Shown piece by piece: positions 14,371 to 22,733 of a stretch of 64,000 nt of DNA. Below the pieces are notes generated by a model. That model was not told the DNA's origin and ran no database searches. It worked only from the letters and a program-made list of their open reading frames with translations. The stretch is from assembly GCA_019400425.1 (NCBI GenBank), contig JAFREE010000006.1, positions 62,001 to 126,000 on the forward strand, read 5' to 3'. The first letter of the stretch is position 1; every line of letters starts with the position of its first letter. The position numbers and the translations under genes were made by a program. This stretch comes from Hymenochaete sp. R1. Lineage: Eukaryota > Basidiomycota > Agaricomycetes > Hymenochaetales > Hymenochaetaceae.

Positions 14371-14404
14371 TCTCCCCTCCCCTCCCCCCCTCCCCCCCCC
14401 CCCC
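14371..14404. other. C-rich homopolymer tract
   Basis: Thirty-four bases that are almost entirely C on the plus strand, ending in a run of more than ten C. The minus strand is correspondingly G-rich and could form G-quadruplex or triplex structure. Tracts like this are also prone to length error in assemblies. Confidence 0.8.
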
Positions 14405-14527
14405 GGCGCCGATGACGTGAGGAGAAGCACTAGTAGTAGTACTGGTTAGTCGCATAGTGTGCTGCTACCACTACTGCTACGGGTATTTGTACTACTCCCA
14501 GAGGCCTTCAAGTTCAAGTTGAGTCGA

Positions 14528-14550
14528 GGTTCGGGTTCGGGTTCGGGTTG
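14528..14550 (+). repeat. (GGTTCG)n hexanucleotide array
   Basis: Just over three tandem copies of GGTTCG. Superficially telomere-like in having runs of G every six bases, but it is short and internal. Confidence 0.8.
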
Positions 14551-15637
14551 ATGGTCACGGTGAAGTACTAGTGTACGGTGAGCCTGAGAGACTTCTAGTT
14601 GTTAGTGTTAGTGGACTAAGGACTTTGGATTTTTTTTTCTTGGGAGTTGGGATGGGATCGGCGGTTATAGGCGGGTTCAAGTTTACGCTCTCGGCGACCC
14701 GGAGAGTTTCATTTTATTATTTTCGTTCTTTTCGTCGGTTTCGTCGGTTTCGGAGACTCGGAGCGTCGGAGACTCGGGGAGTTTATTTGTGGCGCAGGCG
14801 TGGGCGTAGGCGTGGAAGACTAACACCAAGAGCAATGGCGCTGACACTGATAACAAAAAACAAATGCAAATGCAAATGCAAAAACAATGGAATCGGACGC
14901 TCGGAGTTGTGATGAATGGTGGTGGTGTCAGTGGGTCAATCGGACGACGCGAACGAATGCAAACGAGCGAGAACGAGATAAAGAGTCGGATGGCATCATT
15001 GACATGGCACGGGGCGGGTGTATGGCAATGGGAGATAACGTGGTTCGTCACGGTGGTTGGGAGGAGAAGGTCAAGGGAGAAGGAACGAAATACAATACAT
15101 CAATATCAATACAACAAGAAGGGAGGGCCGGTCGGGTAAGACCAGGACTAGTGGTTAGTGTGAGATGCGAGAGTGGGATATTAAATATTTTTTTTTGGGA
15201 AGAGACGTCGAGTACACGTACGTATTGAATCTGGAAGAAAAAGAAAAAGAACAAGGACGAGGTTTCGGCTTGAGCCTGGCTTTGAGTTAGACGAGGTCGT
15301 GAGTCGTGAGTGGATGAGTGCGGGAAGAGACGGTAGAAGAGCTGTCGAGTCGAGAGTGGCGGTCAAGGCCAAGGCCAAGGCAGAGTTCTATTATTGTCAT
15401 AAAAATTTTCAGCGACAGCGACAGGATACAGTTACGGTTACAGGTTACAGCTACGTTCAGCGAGGCGTTCGATTCGAGGGTGTCTAGGAGGATGGAAGGA
15501 TGGGCCGAAGTAGCAGCAGAAGCAGTCAGTAGCAGAAGTAGGACTGGCAGTGGGTAATAGGTTACCAGGTCTTCAGCGGGGGATGTTCGGAGGAATCGGG
15601 ATTGAGCGCGGGAATTGAATAGAGCCGCCAAGAAATT

Positions 15638-15658
15638 GGGATTGGGATTGGGATTGGG
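15638..15658 (+). promoter_or_regulatory. Four-run G-quadruplex motif, (GGGATT)3GGG
   Basis: Four GGG runs separated by exactly three bases each (ATT), the classic intramolecular quadruplex pattern, 133 bp upstream of the TATA box of the GATA gene. That structure forms here in cells is inference. Confidence 0.6.
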
Positions 15659-15790
15659 AGACGTTTCTCTGAGGTCTGACGACGATTCTGTGTTTTGACT
15701 AGGACTGGTGATAAGAGGTAGAAGGAAGAAGAAGGAGCGAGTGAGCGGAAATGAAATGAAAATGATGTAGAGGTGTAGAGGTGTAATTAC

Positions 15791-15905
15791 TATATAAGGA
15801 AGGTGTTCTCTCTCTCTACGTCTTTATTACATACTCTCCCTCAAATCTTCTCTTTCTCTCCCCTTCTCTCTTTCCCCCTCTCAGACTATCTATACTCTAC
15901 CTCGC
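15791..15905 (+). promoter_or_regulatory. TATA box and CT-rich start region of the GATA gene
   Basis: TATATAA at 15791-15797 is followed within 15 bases by a long pyrimidine-rich stretch (CTCTCTCT and TCTCTCCCC runs to about 15905). A TATA box followed by a CT block is the usual layout of strong filamentous-fungal promoters, with transcription starting in or after the CT block. This leaves a 5' leader of roughly 160-250 nt before the ATG at 16066. Confidence 0.65.
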
Positions 15906-16065
15906 CTCACACCTCTCTCCTCCCTACCCCTACCCGACGACGCCCACACTCTCATTCTCGTCTCCCTCAACCGTCGTTCTCCACGATTTTCTTTCTCAAA
16001 AAACACGCACACACACGACCCCGACTCTCAGCTTTGTCCTCTGAATCCTCGTCGTAGCCGTAGCT

Positions 16066-19000
16066 ATGCCCGCCTCCATCCTCAACCTCAAGTTCAAGGT
16101 GTGTGTATCCGCGCATACACCCACCTCTCACTCACTCACTATCAACGTCAAGGGCAACAAGTCTTTCGTCGCCTTCAGTAATCTAGCCGACACCGACTCT
16201 CTCACAAAAACATGGAAGGTCCGTCCCTTTCACCTTCATCCCCCACGTCAAACCCTATTCTCATTCTCGCCCACTCGCCCGCTAGGTCTGCACAAAAGTC
16301 GCGGGCTACCTCGAGCAGGGCCAGCGCCTGGAGAACCTCAGCTGGCGCCTCTGGCACCTCCAGAACCTCATCGTCGACACCGACAACGCGCGCTCCAAGC
16401 GCGAGTTCAAGCGTCTCTCAAAGGTCATGGGCGACAAGCTCGACAAGGAAAAGGGCCGGTCAGTGACTTTTGCTTTTTTTGCGTCTCCCATCATTTACGT
16501 TCCGCGCGCTGAACGAAGTATTAAAAATTTCCTCTTTTTCTTCTTGTGCTCGACCATTGTTCGTTGTTCGTTGTTCGGTGTCGGCTTTGTCTCCCGCCGT
16601 TGGCCGCCGGTCATGTCCATGGACGCGATATGAAACTAAACTTGGCGCCCGTCCGGGATATATGCACATGCGTCGACTCGTCCACGCTGGATGCATGCAT
16701 GCATGCATGGTTGCCTGCTACACACATCCATCCCATCATCCACCAACGCGCTAAACCATCTATAATCCTATCCGGTATTATATCTTTCATTTCATTTCAT
16801 TTTTTATTTTTTATTTTAAATATTTTGTTGTTGTTTTTTCATTTCCATTCTTTTACGCTGACTCTCTATACCGCTTGGAGCGATTTTCGCGTTTATAACC
16901 CTCGACCCTCTCTTTTCTCTCTTTGTTCTCCGCCTCTTTTTATACTTCTTTCCTTCTCTTCTTCCATCTCCCACCTTCTTCAATTCAACGCCATCTCTTT
17001 CCTCCCTCCCGCCCCGCGTTGTTCTTCTTCTTGTCCGCTATCCGCGCCGCGCATACGCATACACTCACCCCGATGGCTTCATCCCTCACTCTACCCCCTC
17101 TTCCACCCATCTCTCCCCATCCACACCCCCTCCCCATTCCTCGCTATCGCCCAACCACCCTCCATCGCCATTCGCAACCCTCCCAACTTTCCCATAACAT
17201 GTATCCTCCCCGGTCCCCTCCATCTCTACCATCACGCCCCACCCATCCACACCCTCACCCTTACCCGCACTCACATATCCTATCCACACTCCACCACTCG
17301 CACTCGCACCCACACCCGCACTCGCACGCACTCCCCCACGCACACTCACACCCTTTCAGCTCTATCGCAGAGCTCGAAGCGCCCGACTTCAAGTCCAACA
17401 ACCCCGCCACCGAAAAGCTCCGGCAGCGCGCCGAGGAGAAGGAGCGCTCCCGGCGCGACGCGGCGTGCGCGGAGCCGGGCAGGCCCCTTCGGCGCATGCA
17501 GTTTACGTTTGCCGTCGATAACAGTCATAATCAGAATTCTTCGCATTTGGATGGTGGGGACGGAGGAGGCATGGGAGGTGGAATGGGCGGAATGGGAGAG
17601 GTACTCGGGAGCGAGAGCCCGCCGAAACCGGATTTGAGGCCGAGTATGCAGTTTCGGGATTCGGTGAGGCGGAAGGCGTCGGCTTCGAGGGGTGGTGCCA
17701 ATGTGAACGCGGGTACGGCAAATGCTGGGCGCTCGAACGTGCGTGTGCAAGAATCGACGGTGGGTTCGGGTTCGGAGATGGTGGGGCTTGACGAGGGAGG
17801 GAACGGCGGCGGCGGTGCGCGTGCGGGAGAGGATAACAACAAGGACAAGGACAGGGATCCCCCGAGCCTGACGGAGTTGGGGAGGAGGCCCTCGCCTCCG
17901 CCCGCCTCCTCCGGCTCGGGATTAGGAAGCGGAAGCGTGTACCTCAACCAGAGCTTCGAACAGCCGAACGCGAACGCAAACGCGAACACGTACGATTCGA
18001 CTTCGTCGTCGGGTGCCGCTCATACACATACGCATACCCATCCCGACTCTACCTCTTCGGGTGGGTACACATCCCACCAACACCAACACCAACACCAAAA
18101 TCATCAACAGCAACAACAGCAAGACTCCTCCACCACTTCAACGACAGCCTCCACGAACGCCTCCACGAACGCCACGAACGCCTGGACCCAAGCCTCCCTC
18201 CGCTTCCCCTCGCTCTTCACCTCCGACTTCAGACCCCAAGCGCTCCTCTTCCCCCCGCCCTCCCTCACGCCGACGCTCTCGTACGGCGAAGACACATTCT
18301 CCGGGTCCGGGTCCGGCTCTGGGTCGGGCTCCGGAGGGGGCGACGAAGTGTTTAGGATCGCGAGGCCGACGATTGAGTTGCCGTTGGATGAGATATTGAG
18401 GGAGGTTGAGTTTGGGGGTGGGGTCGGGGTTGGGGGTGGTGGGATGGGGATGGGTGTGGGTGAAGATGAGCTTGGGTTTGGTGGGGTTGGTGCGGGTACG
18501 GGTGGTGGTGGTGGAGGGACGGACTTGGACTTCGGGGCGAGTCTTTGGGGGCCTGTTGGGTCTGGTCACGGACAAAGTCAGAGTCATATCAGAGGCGAGG
18601 ACGCGTCGTCTGTAGGCCTCGGTGCTCTCGATGGCCTAGGCGCCCTCGACGGCCTCGACGGGGACGATATCACGATGGGCGACTCGACGGGGGCGGGGGC
18701 GTGTCCGGGGACGAACGACCTGGACTTGTCGACGATGACGATCAACCCTGCGCACGTCGCCTCTCGCAATCAGAATCAGAACCGGAACCGCACACGGACT
18801 CGGACTCGGACTCGGAATCAGAATCAGAATAGCACTCGGAGTCAAAATCAAAATCAAAATCAAAATCGTGATGAGAGTCGGAGTCGCGATGGGAGTCGCA
18901 GTCGCAGTCGGAGTCGGAGCCCGAGTCAGAGTCGGGAGCGCTCGAATGCGAATGTGAATGCGAATGCGAATGGGGCGGTAGGGGTAGAGGTAGAGGTAAG

Positions 19001-22000
19001 GGAGTTTGTCTTTGTCTTGTCCGAGCGTCCCACACTCATATTCTCATTCACACTTACACGCGCAATCGCAATCGCGACAGACGACGTACAAGACGCCTTC
19101 TCACCCACAATCGCAGTCGCAGGCACAGACACATTCGAACAGGAGCGCCAACAACCACCCTCACCCATTCAGTACCCCATCCACCACCACCAGTACCACC
19201 AACAACAGCGCCACCACCCTCCCAAACTCAAACTCAACCACCACCGGCACCAACACAGGAACCACCGGAACGACGAACAGATCAAACACAACCCGCGCCC
19301 GCTCCCAGTCCACCTCACACGCACTCACACACTCGCGGTCCAAGTCTAACGCTGCTCTCGAGTCAGCTTCTACAGGGGCGGGGACGACGCGGAACGCCTC
19401 TGCCTCGGCTTCAGCGTCGGCGTCAGCGACAACCCGCCCACGAGCGAGCTCCACCCGCTCTTCCAAACCCTCCCTTACCGTCCGTACCTCCTCTTCTCGT
19501 GCCGGTGCTGGTGTCGCCGGTGGGAGCGGGCACACCGTCTCCTCCTCCACTACCACCGGACCTCAATTCGTCGGTGTCGGAGGTGGTGGTGGTGGAGGAG
19601 GGAGCGTGATGGGGAGCGCGCCGGGCGGGGTGAAAGCCGAGTGTGTGAATTGCGGGGCGACGCATACGCCGTTGTGGAGGCGGGGGTTGAACGATGAGTT
19701 GAACTGTAATGCGTGTGGGTTGTATTGTAAGCTTGTGAGTGTTTCTTTCTTTTTTTCTTTTTTTTGGGCTTTCTTTTTTCTCTTTTTTTTTCTCTCCCAA
19801 TTTTTTTTCGTATTTTCGGTGTTGACGTTGATCTGTTCGCGCGTTGCGTTGCGTTGTTTTTTTCTTTCTTTTCTTTCTCAGCACAAGAAACCTCGGCCAA
19901 AGAGCATGCGGAACCAGAATGGCGACGGGCGGAGTCATCATGCGCCGAAGCATGAGGGCTCGGACCCGATGAATGACCCAGGTGTGTTTAGCTTCCCGTA
20001 TCCTATTTCCTATTTCCTATTCTCAACGTGTTTATTGAATGAACGCTCACTCTTTCTTTTTTTCGTTTATTTTTCCCTTTTTCTTTCTTTTGCGGGCTTG
20101 GGTGGATATTGCATAGCACAATGCTACAACTGCCATACGACGGCGACGCCTCTCTGGCGGAAAGACGACGAAGGGAAGACGGTGTGCAACGCGTGAGTCA
20201 TCAGACCCCCTTTTTTTCTCTTTACCATCCGTTTCCGCTTCTGATGACGTTTCCCCTCCAACTTTGACCTTGCTTCCGTCTCCGTACCGCGTTAACTCGT
20301 AATCGACTCGTTGGTCCTATCGGGGTTTCTAACGACCCGTACGCTTCGTTCGTTTCGTCCTTTGTCCTTTGTGCCTCGGTCTCTGGACTCTCGGCTCTCT
20401 TCTTTACATGTATACGCTACGAAATATCGGCGAAACCCGAACTTTAAAACAGCTGTGGACTCTAGTAAGTGGATCGTCTTGTTTGTAAACGTTCGTGATG
20501 TGGTGTGCTTACGACGCTTCTGTGCTTCTTTTTGCTTCCATCTATCCGTGCCTCTCCCTTCCCGCAACTCGCAACTCACAACCCGCAACCCGCAACCAAC
20601 CCACCTCTTGCATCACACTCGTCTTCGACTATCCGACCTTCCTTCCTAACAACTAAACAACTCTACTCGACGGGAAAACCCGCAACACAACTACAACTGG
20701 ACGATTTTTCGCGTGATCGCTGTCCCCAAATTTACAGTTTCAAGCTCCACGGCTCCTCCCGGCCCATCCACATGAAATCCGACGTCATCCGCAAACGCTC
20801 CCGCGCCGAGTCCCGGCGCAACTCCGTCGACTCGCCCTCCGCCTCCCCAGGCGCCTCCCGCCGCGCCTCGCCTTCCTCATCCGGGACGGGCTCCTCCAAC
20901 GACGGCGAGAACGAGCGCGAGTATGATAGGGGGGATTACGTGTATGCTCATGAGAGGTTGCATTATCAACCACAGTCGCAGTCTCAGTCACAACGACACC
21001 AACATCAGCATCAGCAGCAGCAGGGCGAACAAAGGAGACAGCGCTCGCCGACGCTCGCGCCCGATAGCTCCACTGCGCAGCCCGCGTACACGTTCAGCCC
21101 CGAGGACTACGACTTCCACGCGTCGTCGGCGGTGACGGGGCCGGTGGTGGGCGTGGGCGGGCATGATCTCTTTGGGGGCCTCGGCGGTGGGGGGACGAAC
21201 GTACAGGGGTTGGCGGGGATCGGAGGCGGGGTAGGCGGTGGAGTAGGCGGTGGTGGTGGGGCTGGAGCTGGGATGTACGGGGCGTCGGGGATGGGGATGG
21301 GGTATTTCCCGGGACCGTACCATCCTGATTATTTCCGGTCGCTTTTGGGAGAGGGGGGGACGGGCCAGAGCCATTCCGGGTCTGGGTCTGTGTCTTTGTA
21401 TGGGCACGGGCATGGGCATGGACTGGGATTGGGGCTTGGGCAGAGTCAAGGACAAGGGCACGACGTGGACGAAGGCGACGACGAGGAGAGGACGAGCAAG
21501 AGGCGGAGGATGAGCGAGAGTAGTATCAGCGAGCCTCCGAGCTCGACGACGAGTTACTCGTCCTACGCGTCGGGGACGACTGACGTCTCCCTCACTTCTG
21601 CTACCACCGCAGCCTCGCGGGACTTTTCGTCCTCGTACAACGGATACCACCTCGGCACGTCTTCTTCCTCCTCCGTTCACGCCCACGCCCACAATTGCGG
21701 GCTCGGCGCTGATATGGGTGTCGGCGTTGGTGTCGGCGTTGGTGTCGGTCTAGGACACGGACACGGACACGGTGGCGCGAACAACTCAGACACCAACAAC
21801 CTCGGCGTCAACAGCGGCGGGGGAGGCTCGTACGCCTACCCAGCCTTCCACACCTCCTCGAACCCGAACCTCCCCATCATGCGAAACCAACACGCGTACT
21901 GGCACCCGCCCATGCTCCCCCAATCCATCGACAAGTCCCCCGTTAGCTTCGTTCACCCGCCTATGTTGCCCACTACTGGGTCTTTGGAGGATTCGGCCCC

Positions 22001-22733
22001 GTCGTCATCGTCGTTGTCGAATGCGATGGGTACGAGCGGGGGCGGGGGCGCGGGTACACATGACTCGTCGTCGGGGTCGACTTCGACGTCGGGATCGGGG
22101 AGGCCCGCATGGAAAGACGTCGCGAGCTCCGTATCAGGCCTCGGGATGGACTTCTTACACCCTCCAATGGTCTACAACGTCTCCGGTTCCGCCACTTCCG
22201 GGTCCATGGGGGGCGGTGTCGGTGTCGGGGGTGGATCGACAGGGACGGAAAGAGAGAGGGAAAGAGAAAGGGAGAGGGAACACGAGTACGATTTGTTCGC
22301 TAGTTATCTGCATCCGCCGATGTTGCCTGGGGAGGACAGCCCGATGGGCGGGTTGAGCGCTTTGCACCCGCATTCTCAGAGTCTTTCGCAGTCGCAGGGT
22401 CTTTCGAATTCGCACCTTCATCCACCGATGGTACTCGATGCGTGGGGGTCTTTCCAAACCCAAACCCAAACCCAGAACCAAACCCAGAACCCAAACCAGA
22501 GTCAGAGTCAGAGTCAGGGCGCGACTTCGGGTGGGAACGAGAAGCTTGGAGTGTCGGGCTCGGGCGTCAACGCGAAGCAGGCTCAAGCTCAAGATGGGGA
22601 GCAACAGCAACAGCAACAGGGGCAGGGGCAGCAGCAAGGACAGGGACAGCAGAGGAGTACTAGCTATTATGAACAGAGTCAGGCGCAGCAACAGCAACAG
22701 CAGCAGGGTAGCTACGGGTCCTCTGTTTACTGA
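16066..22733 (+). CDS. Two-finger GATA transcription factor with DUF1752-like N-terminus
   Basis: Nine exons: 16066-16098, 16153-16218, 16286-16458, 17360-18995, 19081-19734, 19882-19981, 20117-20192, 20453-20464, 20738-22733; exact frame, 1581 aa. Residues about 13-63 include [12 protein letters not shown] and LENLSWRLW, which I match to the DUF1752 domain of AreA-like nitrogen GATA factors. Two zinc fingers follow, both CX2CX17CX2C: finger 1 at C824-C848, followed by a basic [10 protein letters not shown] stretch, and finger 2 at C890-C914, followed by [20 protein letters not shown]. This should be a nuclear, sequence-specific DNA-binding regulator of GATA sites. The long exons encode disordered Gly, Ser, Asn/Gln, Arg/Ser and His repeats. 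The C-terminal tail holds five HPPM[L/V] motifs (H at 1306, 1323, 1391, 1442, 1478). The finger spacing argues against a SreA/Fep1 iron regulator, whose linker is Cys-rich. Target pathway unknown; nitrogen or development are guesses. Confidence 0.85.
18765..18935 (+). repeat. Exonic hexanucleotide repeat encoding NQ/TR/SR runs
   Basis: Degenerate six-base units (AATCAG, ACTCGG, AGTCGG, AGTCGC) in frame within exon 4 of the GATA gene, encoding Asn-Gln, Thr-Arg and Ser-Arg dipeptides. The same AGTCGG/AGTCAG words occur in nearby intergenic DNA. Confidence 0.8.
20453..20464 (+). other. 12-nt micro-exon in the second GATA finger
   Basis: Exon 7 ends in CNA plus two bases and the next long open frame starts at FKLHG, so the CGLY of finger 2 is missing without an extra exon. 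The 12 bases at 20453-20464 supply exactly C-G-L-Y, preceded by AACAG and followed by a perfect GTAAGT donor. The flanking introns are 260 and 273 nt, long for this genome. Confidence 0.8.
21401..21460 (+). repeat. Exonic repeat encoding Gly-His/Gly-Leu run
   Basis: GGGCAC/GGGCAT units followed by GGATTG/GGGCTT units within exon 9 of the GATA gene, encoding alternating Gly-His then Gly-Leu. Confidence 0.75.
21715..21773 (+). repeat. Exonic repeat encoding Gly-Val and Gly-His run
   Basis: Units of GGTGTC/GGCGTT and then GGACAC within exon 9 of the GATA gene, encoding about six Gly-Val pairs followed by Gly-His pairs. Confidence 0.75.
22245..22284 (+). repeat. Exonic purine repeat encoding Glu-Arg run
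   Basis: All-purine GAAAGAGA-type repeat within exon 9, encoding alternating Glu-Arg. It lies between the third and fourth HPPM motifs. Confidence 0.75.
22453..22518 (+). repeat. Exonic repeat encoding Gln-Thr/Gln-Asn/Gln-Ser run
   Basis: CAAACC, CAGAAC and CAGAGT hexamers in frame near the C-terminus of the GATA factor. Confidence 0.75.

Larger units (their letters stand above)
13001..15790. other. Repeat-rich distal upstream region of the GATA gene
   Basis: Non-coding 2.8 kb dominated by short iterated words: ACTAGT palindromes (seven by eye between 13083 and 15152), TTCAAGTT units, degenerate GAGTCN runs (about 13200-13250), GGTC, GTTGGC and GGTTCG arrays, a C-only tract and a GGGATT array. 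Open frames here are short and repeat-encoded. Its position suggests an extended regulatory region for the GATA factor, but nothing in the sequence proves that. Confidence 0.55.

Noticed and set aside
14528..14550. Internal telomere-like array
   Set aside because: The unit is GGTTCG, only about three copies, and not the fungal TTAGGG.
13001..15790. Transposon or CRISPR-like array
   Set aside because: The repeats are short words with irregular spacing. No terminal inverted repeats, target duplications, transposase frame or regular spacers.
16546..17637. 363-codon plus-strand frame across the GATA intron
   Set aside because: Different frame from the GATA exons, made of His/Thr/Pro simple repeats, and it runs into the antiphase of exon 4. 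No domain.
20505..20737. Upstream open extension of the last GATA exon
   Set aside because: It lies in the intron; the conserved sequence begins at the acceptor at 20738 and the extension does not encode the missing CGLY.
19642..20764. Iron-responsive SreA/Fep1/Urbs1 identity for the GATA factor
   Set aside because: There is no Cys-rich region between the fingers and a DUF1752-like N-terminus is present.
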